Positions 1-5,795 of a DNA stretch of 5,795 bases are shown piece by piece. Source of the DNA: JBBRHH01 sp038222915 (GTDB lineage Bacteria; Planctomycetota; Phycisphaerae; Tepidisphaerales; Tepidisphaeraceae); the NCBI GenBank assembly GCA_038222915.1, contig JBBRHH010000409.1, forward strand, positions 1 to 5,795. The letters run 5' to 3'. Made by a program: the position numbers and the translations under genes. Positions within the stretch are counted from its first letter, which is position 1; each line of letters opens with the position of its first letter. The notes beneath the pieces are model-generated. The model had not been told where the DNA came from and searched no databases. It was given only the letters and a program-made list of their open reading frames with translations.

Positions 1-1771
1 GGTGGCCGTCGCCGTGGGAGTCTTCGCTGAAGTGGCAGTCCGCGCAGGCCATGCCTTTTTCGAGGTGGATGTCCTTGAGGTGGACGGGCGTCTGCGAGGT
101 GGGCGGCGAACTGGATGACTGGTATTCGACAGCCTGTTTGAATTGCTCGGGCGTAGCGTTGGGGATGATCTCGTTCTGGGCGTTGAGGAGGTTGCCGTGG
201 CGGTCGCGCTTGAAGACGCCGCGGAAGACCCAGCCGTGGCCGTGGAAATCGGCGAACTGGTTGTGCTTGAGGAGCGGGTTTAGGTCGGTGAGATTTTCGA
301 GGAAATTGGGGCCGGCGGTTTTTCCCGCGTGGCTCTGGTCCTTGGGATACATGTTGGACCAGAGTCCGCGAGCGGCCGCGCCTTCGGGGTTGTGCTGGCT
401 AACGGTGAACTGCTCTTCTTCGCTGGGATATTTCTGGTGGCTGGGGTACATGAACTCGCCGTCGCTCTCGTTGTCCCACCAGAGGTAGCCGAGATAGGAG
501 TTGACGACGTTGGTGCCGGGGTGGATGTGGCAGACGATGCACTGGCTGGTGGGCATGTCGCGGACGAAGGCGTGCTGGATTGGATGGCCAGGCTCGACCT
601 TGTTGACGGTGATATCTTTGCTGGCGCTCGTGCCGCGGTTGCCGAACTTGGCCCACTGGGCGCTGTGGACGGGGCTGCGATCGTTGGCGTAGACGACGTG
701 GCAGGCGGAGCAGCCGGAGGCGCGGTAGTCACCGGGGTGATCGTTGGTGCCGGGGAGGTTCAGGGTTGGGTCGAAGAGGCGGGTTTTTTGCAGGCTGATG
801 AAGACCGGGTCGGTGCGGACGTCGGTGCCGAAGCCGCGGACGGAGAGTTTGACGTCGGGACGGCCGGGTACTTCTTCGGGGTCGGGGATACCGAGGATGG
901 GGCGGCGTTCACCCCCCTGCTCGAAGACGCGCAGGACATTGCCGGGGTGGGTGATTTCCCAGCGCGGGAGCGGCCAGAGTGCGGTTAGCCGGCCATTGCG
1001 GTCGACTTGGCGGGTGGTTGGGAGGGGATTAGCGAGAATGCGCTGGGGCGTGCCGTCGAGTGCGTAGCTTTCGCCGTAAACTGCGTTCTTACGGGTGACC
1101 GTGCCGTTGTTATAGAGGGCAGCGCCCCAAAGCATCGCTCCGTGGGCCATCATGCTCTTGTTGACCTTCTTAACCTGGTCGGCGTGACAGGTGTAACAGG
1201 TGACCACGGCGGCGCGCATGTCGCCGGGGTTGATGAAGCGAATGTAGTCTAGGTCGACCTGCAACGATTCGGCGCCGATGGTTTCGGGATCGGTGGGTGT
1301 TGAAAATCGCTTGGGGCGCTCCTGGGTTGGGGCGACATGGGCTGCGCGCTTGAGGTTCTGGTAACTGGAACTGCTGATGTTGATACCGGCGGGGACGACG
1401 ACTTCCGGGTGGCCGCCGTGGCAGTCGACGCAGGAGAGGCCCTGATTGGTTTTGTGCATCGTGTCGCTGTCGGTAACCACGTGGCAGGCGCGACAGGAGG
1501 TGGAATTGGCGGCCATCTCTTCGTCCGAGCGTTTGTGGGCGGGCGTGGGGGCGGGGGCGAAGTGGAAGCCGAGGTCGCGGGTGATTGCCAGGCGGCGCGG
1601 TTCCGGGAGATCATCCTTGTCGAGGGCTTCGGAGGGGGCGGGTTGGGTGGTGATGATGGAAGACGTGGCCGGAGGTTGGGATTCACGCGTGCAGGAAGCG
1701 ACGGCGATGGTGATGGCGGCGAGGAACGCTGCCAGAAGAAGACGTCCGCGACCTTTGAAGGGCACAACCAT
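1..1771 (-). CDS. Multiheme c-type cytochrome lipoprotein (partial, 3' end beyond window)
   Basis: The open frame runs without a stop from ATG at 1771 to the left edge, giving 590 codons. Six canonical CXXCH heme-attachment sites lie in this one frame: CRACH (93-97), CVDCH (114-118), CYTCH (192-196), CSACH (354-358), CIVCH (411-415) and CADCH (576-580). The only other cysteine is C27, at the end of a signal sequence with hydrophobic core LLLAAFLAAITIAVAS and lipobox VASC. A lipid-anchored exported protein is therefore likely; Thr at +2, not Asp, would fit outer-membrane sorting if E. coli rules hold. A Pro/Ser/Thr-rich stretch follows to about residue 50. Extra histidines (for example MMAHGAM, GHPIQH, CHIHPG) could be distal heme ligands. 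The role is presumably electron transfer in the periplasm or at the outer membrane; donor and acceptor are unknown. It is the second gene of an operon, 25 bp after the barrel gene, with AAAGGA nine bases before the ATG. Further hemes may lie beyond the edge. Multiheme cytochrome is very secure; the subfamily is not assigned. Confidence 0.94.
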   Translation of the reverse strand, partial: MVVPFKGRGRLLLAAFLAAITIAVASCTRESQPPATSSIITTQPAPSEALDKDDLPEPRRLAITRDLGFHFAPAPTPAHKRSDEEMAANSTSCRACHVVTDSDTMHKTNQGLSCVDCHGGHPEVVVPAGINISSSSYQNLKRAAHVAPTQERPKRFSTPTDPETIGAESLQVDLDYIRFINPGDMRAAVVTCYTCHADQVKKVNKSMMAHGAMLWGAALYNNGTVTRKNAVYGESYALDGTPQRILANPLPTTRQVDRNGRLTALWPLPRWEITHPGNVLRVFEQGGERRPILGIPDPEEVPGRPDVKLSVRGFGTDVRTDPVFISLQKTRLFDPTLNLPGTNDHPGDYRASGCSACHVVYANDRSPVHSAQWAKFGNRGTSASKDITVNKVEPGHPIQHAFVRDMPTSQCIVCHIHPGTNVVNSYLGYLWWDNESDGEFMYPSHQKYPSEEEQFTVSQHNPEGAAARGLWSNMYPKDQSHAGKTAGPNFLENLTDLNPLLKHNQFADFHGHGWVFRGVFKRDRHGNLLNAQNEIIPNATPEQFKQAVEYQSSSSPPTSQTPVHLKDIHLEKGMACADCHFSEDSHGDGH

Positions 1772-1780
1772 GGTGCATGA

Positions 1781-1786
1781 TCCTTT
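1781..1786 (-). promoter_or_regulatory. Ribosome binding site of the multiheme cytochrome gene
   Basis: Read on the minus strand this is AAAGGA, nine bases before the ATG at 1771, within the 25-bp gap after the TAG of the barrel gene. It fixes the start: a nearer upstream ATG (1776-1778) is out of frame, and the chosen ATG places a complete lipoprotein signal peptide at the N-terminus. The short gap with no room for a promoter implies co-transcription with the barrel gene. Confidence 0.65.
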
Positions 1787-1796
1787 GCGGAACATT

Positions 1797-3641
1797 CTAG
1801 TAACGAAGAGTCAGAGACAGGAAAAAGGAGTAGGGAATCTCCGACGTGTAAATATCGCGAAAGCCTTTGCCGGGAATGAGGGCGGCCCCGCCGGCGGTGA
1901 TGACGATGTTGTTGTTGAGGAGTGGTCGGTAGAGGAAGGTGAGGCTGCAATCGATGCCGAGATCGCTGGAAATTTTATTGTCGTGGAGAAGGACCTTGAT
2001 CACGTTGGTGTTGGCGAACTGGAGATAGGAGACATTGGCAATGGCGCGGAGCTTGGGGGTGATGTCGGCGTCAACGCCGACGTTGTAGAGGAGGAGGCCG
2101 GGGTTGACGAAATTGGACTGGCCTTCTTCCTTGCTGGTGCGGAGATCGGGGAGAAAGCTATTGCGATTGACGAGATTGACGCCGCTGCCGGTGAGGCGGA
2201 GAGCCTGGCGGGTGAAGAAGCTGAAGGCGCCGCCGGCGAAGTTGGGGTCGTCGAAGATGGAGTCGAAGCCATTGGCCTTGCCGTCGAAGGGGTTGCGGTC
2301 GCCGCTGGCGTAGAGGAACGAGGCGCGATAGCGGAGCCAGTCGGCGTCATAGGACGCTTCAATGGCGAAGAACTGGGCGTTGATGTCGGTGCGGCGGCCG
2401 GCGATGGGGTTAAAAGTTTCTTCGCCGAAGACTTGGTAGAACTGGTGGGTGATGTTGATGCGGCCGATATGACCGTCGCCGGCCCAGCCAAGGTAGTAGG
2501 CGCGGACGGACTTGTCGTGGATGGTGCCGATAGGGGCGGGTCGGACGATGACGCCGTTGTCGTCGAGTTGGAGGCCACCGCTGTCGTCGATGTTGGCCTG
2601 GGCGCTCAGTTGAGCGGTGTAGCCGGGGAAGAGGAAGTCCTGGTGATAGACGTTGGCGATGAAGACGTTCTGGTCGCGGAGCTTGAAGCGATTGAGCCCA
2701 GAGTTGGTGTCCTTTTCAAGCTGGTGGAACCAGGCGAGGTTGTACTGGATGCGGTTGTTGTCCCAGTTGCCAAAGAGGCGGATGCCGGGTTCGGAGTCGA
2801 GGAAGAGGAAGCCGCGGAAATCGCTGTTGAATTCCTGAATGCCTGCGCGGACGGAGATGAAGTCGAAGTTGCGATCGAGGGTGGCTAGGCGCTGTTCGTA
2901 GAACAATTCCTGAAAGCCTATGAAGGCGTCGGTGCGGGTGGTGCCTTTTTCCGGATTGGGATTGACGATGCTGTCTTCCTGCACGTCGAGGTAATTGAAG
3001 TTCAGAACCGGCGTGGCCTTGATGGACCAATCCTTGGGACGGTAGCTGGCGTCGCCTTTGAAGAGCTCGAGGGAGAGAATGAGGTTTTCGGTGATGAAGC
3101 CCTGGCGGCCGCCGCCGAAGAAATCGAGGCTGCCGGGTTTGGCGGTGCTGACGCCGCTGGGGACGGGGAGGCGGCGGCCTTCGAAGAGGGTGTCGCTGGT
3201 GACGGAGAGGACGACGAACTTGTCGTCGTTGAGGATGGGATAGTCGCCTTTGAGAAAGTTCTGGGAATAGGGGTCGAGGATCCAGCCTTCCTTTTCGCCC
3301 GGGAGTTCGCGGGCGGGCTGACCGACACGCCAGCGATCGGGAATGGGGACGTAATCGGGCCCCTGCCGCCGGTGTGTGGTGGTGGAAGCACCGGCCGCGC
3401 CGGTTGGTCGCAGCTCCTCGGGCATTTCAATCGGGGCCGGCGGTTCAGTCGGTTCAGCGGGCGTGGCGGGTGTTGTTGCTTCTGTGGCCGGGCCGGTGGT
3501 CGGGCTATCGGGAGTGGGCTTGCGCTTGGGAAAGCCGAGGAGCAGCGGGCCGCCAGAATCGGAATCGTTGTCTTGCGCAACCACGCCTGGTGCGATGCAC
3601 AGGAGTAACAAGAGAGGTGCTATCCAGCGATGTCGGATCAA
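1797..3641 (-). CDS. Outer-membrane beta-barrel (porin-like) protein paired with the multiheme cytochrome
   Basis: This 614-residue protein has an N-terminal signal peptide: basic MIRHR, core IAPLLLLLCIAP, likely cleavage after VVA at residue 22. Residues 38-75 form a Pro/Thr/Glu-rich linker. From about residue 140 to the end the sequence alternates polar and hydrophobic residues in short strands joined by Asp/Asn/Gly-rich loops, and it ends in SLTLRY with a C-terminal aromatic residue, as expected for outer-membrane barrels inserted by the BAM machinery. After signal removal only one cysteine remains (GIDCSL) and there are no CXXCH sites, so it binds no c-type heme. The start is TTG at 3641, supported by GGAAGGA six bases upstream and by the intact signal peptide; the next in-frame Met is residue 73. 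It is first in the operon with the cytochrome gene 25 bp downstream. Inferred role: pore, sheath or anchor for the cytochrome. A barrel is likely; a specific family name and transport substrate cannot be given. An ordinary solute porin remains possible. Confidence 0.85.
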   Translation of the reverse strand: MIRHRWIAPLLLLLCIAPGVVAQDNDSDSGGPLLLGFPKRKPTPDSPTTGPATEATTPATPAEPTEPPAPIEMPEELRPTGAAGASTTTHRRQGPDYVPIPDRWRVGQPARELPGEKEGWILDPYSQNFLKGDYPILNDDKFVVLSVTSDTLFEGRRLPVPSGVSTAKPGSLDFFGGGRQGFITENLILSLELFKGDASYRPKDWSIKATPVLNFNYLDVQEDSIVNPNPEKGTTRTDAFIGFQELFYEQRLATLDRNFDFISVRAGIQEFNSDFRGFLFLDSEPGIRLFGNWDNNRIQYNLAWFHQLEKDTNSGLNRFKLRDQNVFIANVYHQDFLFPGYTAQLSAQANIDDSGGLQLDDNGVIVRPAPIGTIHDKSVRAYYLGWAGDGHIGRINITHQFYQVFGEETFNPIAGRRTDINAQFFAIEASYDADWLRYRASFLYASGDRNPFDGKANGFDSIFDDPNFAGGAFSFFTRQALRLTGSGVNLVNRNSFLPDLRTSKEEGQSNFVNPGLLLYNVGVDADITPKLRAIANVSYLQFANTNVIKVLLHDNKISSDLGIDCSLTFLYRPLLNNNIVITAGGAALIPGKGFRDIYTSEIPYSFFLSLTLRY

Positions 3642-3647
3642 GCGAAT

Positions 3648-3654
3648 TCCTTCC
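3648..3654 (-). promoter_or_regulatory. Ribosome binding site that decides the TTG start of the barrel gene
   Basis: The minus strand reads GGAAGGA, six bases before TTG at 3641. This is a strong Shine-Dalgarno match at good spacing, and translation from the TTG gives a textbook signal peptide. The start is therefore called as TTG although it is a rare initiation codon. Confidence 0.7.
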
Positions 3655-3662
3655 CAGCGCGA

Positions 3663-3690
3663 ATCTTACAGACTCCGTCAATCGAAGCAA
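3663..3690 (-). promoter_or_regulatory. Possible sigma-70-like promoter for the barrel-cytochrome operon
   Basis: The minus strand has TTGCTT (3690-3685), a 16-base spacer and TAAGAT (3668-3663). These match three of six and four of six consensus positions. Initiation would fall near 3655, leaving a leader of only about 14 bases that barely includes the ribosome binding site. It is a weak candidate, and matches this poor arise by chance. Confidence 0.2.
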
Positions 3691-3798
3691 CGAGCCCAGC
3701 CATTGGAGACAGTCAGGTTTTGCGAAAAATTCTGTCGCGGCGACGCGGTTCAATTGCAGGAGGTCAGCGAGCGGGCTACTATCGCCGCCCGGAATCCC

Positions 3799-5454
3799 AT
3801 GACGCTCACATCCCCTGCTAAAAACTGCGCGCGATCCGGGTCGTTCTTTGAAACAATGGAAGACCGCCGGCTGTTTGCGACGGGCGCGACGCTAACCATA
3901 TCGAATATTCGCAACATTATTGCCCGCGCCGAATCGCAGGCGATCAAGACGCAGGCGATTGCGATTGTCGATCGCGAGGGAGCAGTGCAGGCGATCTTTG
4001 CGGGGTCGGGCGTTCATGCGAACAAGCTGGGGGATGCGATTATCAAGGCAGCGATTCAACGAGCCCGGACGGTGGCGTTTTTCGAGAGCCGAAGCGATGC
4101 ATTTACGACGCGGACGGCGCGCTTCATCATTCAAGACCATTTTCCACAGCCGGTGCCGAATACGCCGGGTGGGCCGCTGTATGGCGTGGAGTTTTCATCG
4201 CTGGGCGGCAGCGACATCTTGAGCCCGGCGCAGTTGCTCGGAGGTGGCGGGATCAGCGGCGATGCGGGTGGGATTCCGCTGTTCAAGGGTGGTGAACCGG
4301 TCGGCGCAATAGGCGTGGCGGGAGATGGGCATGACGTTGCGCCGCGGGCGGATCTGATCGGCGTAAACAAGATCATGGACAAGTTCAGCAACCCCCACAA
4401 GTTGTTTTTTGCGGGGCAGGAAGAGCCTGATTTTGATGAGGCGGTTGCCTTGGCGGGGGCCGAGAATTTGATGGCGCCGGCGGCGATTCGCGCATCGGAT
4501 ATTTTTCTGGAGGGATTGCGATTTCCGTTTACTGGTGAGGCGCCGGCTTCGGGAAAGCCGCTGCAGGCATTTGCCGATTTGAACGGGAGTCTGGTGCTGC
4601 CAGGTTCCGTGGACAACGCGGGAGGTCTGTTTCAAACCACGAATGCAATCACCTTGAATCCCTCGCCGCAGTTTGCGGAAGTTTCCCTAGGCGGAGTGGG
4701 CGGGCAGTTTATTCCAAAATCGAGCACATCGGACACTTCGATTGTTGCGAGCGCTGAACTTAGCACGGCGGATGTTCGAAAAATTATTACTCAGTCCGCA
4801 AAGCAGGCCGTGATTACCCGCGGCGCGATTCGGCTTCCGATTGGCGCGTCGTCGGCGGTGCACATCACGGTGGTCGATCTTCAAGGAAATGTACTGGGCG
4901 CATTCCGCACAGATGATGCGACGAGATTCAGCTATGACGTGGCGGTGCAGAAGGCGCGGACGGCGCTGTTCTTCAGCGATGACCAGCATGCCGTGTCGAC
5001 GCGGGCTGTTGGATTTTTAGCACAGGGATTTGATCCTCCGGGGATCAACAGCCGATCGCCGGGGCCGCTGTTTCATATTCAGAATGAGCTGAGTTTGACG
5101 GCGGGGAATTTCAAAGCACCCTTGAAAAATGGGATTACGATCTTTCCGGGCGGAGTGCCATTGTACAGTAAGGCGGGGAAGCTAATTGGGGCGGTGGGCG
5201 TCAGCGGCGATGGTGTGGATCAGGATGATTTGATCGTGTCGGCCGGTGCAAAGGGGTTTGAGCCGCCGAAAGCGATTCGGTCGGATGAGCTCTCACATCG
5301 GAACGTGGTGAATTTGCTGCGGAATCGGCTGAACTTTCTCAATGCAAATTTCAAGATCAGGACAGTGGTGATGCAGGCCTCGCTGCGGTGGCTGGCTACC
5401 TTTTCTGGGGTTCGCCTGCCGTATGTGAAATTCCCGCGGAATCCGAACGTTTGA
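3799..5454 (+). CDS. Tandem GlcG/HbpS-type (DUF336) domain protein with N-terminal LEPR-XLL-like motif
   Basis: The 551-residue protein contains two copies of a GlcG/HbpS-like domain, about residues 30-245 and 318-545. Each has an N-terminal helix (LTISNIRNIIARA; LSTADVRKIITQS), a strand with a VD..G turn (AIVDREGAVQAIF; VVDLQGNVLGAF), a helix rich in A-x-x-KAR-type residues (IQRARTVAFF; VQKARTALFF) and a glycine-rich finish (GGIPLFKGGEPVGAIGVAGDG; GGVPLYSKAGKLIGAVGVSGDG). Some members of this fold bind heme (HbpS); others are uncharacterised, so heme binding here is possible, not shown. Residues 16-26 (FETMEDRRLF) resemble the planctomycete LEPR-XLL motif found on exported proteins; no hydrophobic signal peptide is visible. 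ATG at 3799 is chosen because conserved-looking sequence starts just after it and earlier starts would run into the divergent gene; its ribosome binding site is weak (CGGAA), so ATG at 3856 or an upstream TTG (3703, 3754) cannot be excluded. The second domain carries an extra stretch near residues 500-533. It lies divergent to the barrel-cytochrome operon. Domain call secure; function open. Confidence 0.88.
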   Translation: MTLTSPAKNCARSGSFFETMEDRRLFATGATLTISNIRNIIARAESQAIKTQAIAIVDREGAVQAIFAGSGVHANKLGDAIIKAAIQRARTVAFFESRSDAFTTRTARFIIQDHFPQPVPNTPGGPLYGVEFSSLGGSDILSPAQLLGGGGISGDAGGIPLFKGGEPVGAIGVAGDGHDVAPRADLIGVNKIMDKFSNPHKLFFAGQEEPDFDEAVALAGAENLMAPAAIRASDIFLEGLRFPFTGEAPASGKPLQAFADLNGSLVLPGSVDNAGGLFQTTNAITLNPSPQFAEVSLGGVGGQFIPKSSTSDTSIVASAELSTADVRKIITQSAKQAVITRGAIRLPIGASSAVHITVVDLQGNVLGAFRTDDATRFSYDVAVQKARTALFFSDDQHAVSTRAVGFLAQGFDPPGINSRSPGPLFHIQNELSLTAGNFKAPLKNGITIFPGGVPLYSKAGKLIGAVGVSGDGVDQDDLIVSAGAKGFEPPKAIRSDELSHRNVVNLLRNRLNFLNANFKIRTVVMQASLRWLATFSGVRLPYVKFPRNPNV

Positions 5455-5461
5455 TTCAGCT

Positions 5462-5795
5462 TCACGCGGCGCGGACGAAGTGGCGCTGCTCTGGTGGGGC
5501 GAGTCTTTGCAATCTCATGGCGGTGCCTTCGCGGCGCAGGCCGCGCAGGTCTTCGACCATTTCTTTGCGCATCACGTAGCGGACGATGGTGGCGATGCTG
5601 AAGCTCAAGACGTAGACGATGTTGAGCGTGGGGCGGATGAGATGAGTACTCAGCCACCAGGCGGCGACGCCGCAGGCGATGAATTCGAGGAGGCTGATGA
5701 GGGAGAAGGCGCGCCAGGGATGCTTACTGACGATGAACTCGCGCTGGGTTCGGACATAACGGAGATGGAAGACGGCGGTGGTGAAGATGGCGGCG
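5462..5795 (-). CDS. Integral membrane protein of unknown function (partial, C-terminal 110 residues)
   Basis: An open frame enters from the right edge and stops at TGA (5464-5462). The visible 110 residues begin AAIFTTAVFHLRYV, probably the end of a membrane helix, and contain two clear hydrophobic segments at fragment residues 29-49 (AFSLISLLEFIACGVAAWWLS) and 56-74 (TLNIVYVLSFSIATIVRYV). A strongly basic tail follows (RKEMVEDLRGLRREG and on to FVRAA), which by the positive-inside rule should face the cytoplasm. Codons mostly end in C, like the other minus-strand genes, and this supports real coding. I do not recognise the family. The start and any N-terminal domain lie outside the window. 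Its stop faces that of the GlcG-domain gene with 7 bp between them, so there is no evidence of a functional link. Confidence 0.75.
   Translation of the reverse strand, partial: AAIFTTAVFHLRYVRTQREFIVSKHPWRAFSLISLLEFIACGVAAWWLSTHLIRPTLNIVYVLSFSIATIVRYVMRKEMVEDLRGLRREGTAMRLQRLAPPEQRHFVRAA

Larger units (their letters stand above)
3642..3798. promoter_or_regulatory. Divergent intergenic region between the barrel-cytochrome operon and the GlcG-domain gene
   Basis: These 157 bp separate the TTG start of the minus-strand operon from the ATG of the plus-strand gene, so promoters for both should lie here or extend slightly into the coding regions. I see an AT-richer patch around 3717-3733 (ttttgcgaaaaattctg) but no strong consensus sigma-70 pair for the plus strand and no obvious long palindrome. 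The plus-strand open frame continues back through this region, but protein-like sequence begins only near 3799. Confidence 0.5.

Noticed and set aside
329..988. A 219-codon plus-strand open frame antisense to the cytochrome
   Set aside because: It has the same Val/Gly/Ala/Asp-rich antisense composition, no recognisable motif, and lies wholly inside the cytochrome gene with its in-frame CXXCH sites.
1772..1796. Separate promoter for the cytochrome gene
   Set aside because: The gap is only 25 bp and is largely taken up by the ribosome binding site; no promoter elements fit, so co-transcription is simpler.
1249..1950. A 233-codon minus-strand open frame spanning the barrel-cytochrome junction
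   Set aside because: Its product is Pro/Ser/Arg-rich without motifs and is a frame-shifted shadow of the two genes, whose ribosome binding site and starts are clear.
1446..2888. A 480-codon plus-strand open frame antisense to the barrel and cytochrome genes
   Set aside because: Its product is a low-complexity run of Val, Glu, Gly, Ala and Asp, the usual mirror of C-ending codons on the other strand. The minus-strand proteins have signal peptides, heme motifs and barrel features, so they are the real genes.
3759..3763. GGAGG on the plus strand as ribosome binding site for the GlcG-domain gene
   Set aside because: It lies 35 bases before the ATG at 3799, and no in-frame ATG, GTG or TTG sits at proper spacing after it.
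3376..3798. N-terminal extension of the GlcG-domain gene back to ATG at 3376
   Set aside because: It would overlap about 266 bp of the divergent barrel gene, including its signal peptide and linker. The extension reads as antisense shadow and low-complexity sequence, while conserved-looking protein begins near 3799.
5220..5657. A 145-codon minus-strand open frame across the convergent junction
   Set aside because: It is Arg/His/Pro-rich without motifs and overlaps both the GlcG-domain end and the membrane protein, which have better composition and hydrophobic helices in other frames.

Overview
The window is GC-rich DNA from a Gram-negative-type bacterium. I place it, by inference, in the Planctomycetota, perhaps near the Phycisphaerae/Tepidisphaeraceae. 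Two things suggest this: the plus-strand protein opens with an 'LEPR-XLL'-like motif (FETMEDRRLF) of the kind found near the N-termini of planctomycete exported proteins, and the minus-strand barrel/cytochrome pair looks like proteins I recall from that phylum. No rRNA or marker gene is present to confirm it.

Layout: (1) 3641 to the left edge, minus strand, is a two-gene operon. A 614-aa outer-membrane beta-barrel protein (3641-1797) is followed after 25 bp by a multiheme c-type cytochrome lipoprotein (1771 to beyond position 1), of which 590 residues and six CXXCH heme sites are visible. (2) 3642-3798 is a 157-bp divergent intergenic region. (3) 3799-5454, plus strand, is a 551-aa protein with two tandem GlcG/HbpS-type (DUF336) domains. 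(4) 5795-5462, minus strand, is the C-terminal 110 residues of an unrecognised small membrane protein, converging on gene 3 with only 7 bp between stop codons. No tRNA, rRNA, CRISPR array, insertion sequence or convincing terminator was seen.

How the genes may work together: a barrel protein co-transcribed with an outer-membrane-type multiheme lipoprotein suggests an electron conduit or redox module at the outer membrane. It is analogous in logic, not in recognised sequence, to known porin-cytochrome complexes. The divergent tandem GlcG/HbpS protein belongs to a fold that includes heme-binding members, so the locus may join cytochrome-based electron transfer to heme handling; that link is inference from adjacency only. 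The plus strand is G-rich in every gene regardless of orientation, which shapes codon choice and creates many long antisense open frames that I do not regard as genes.
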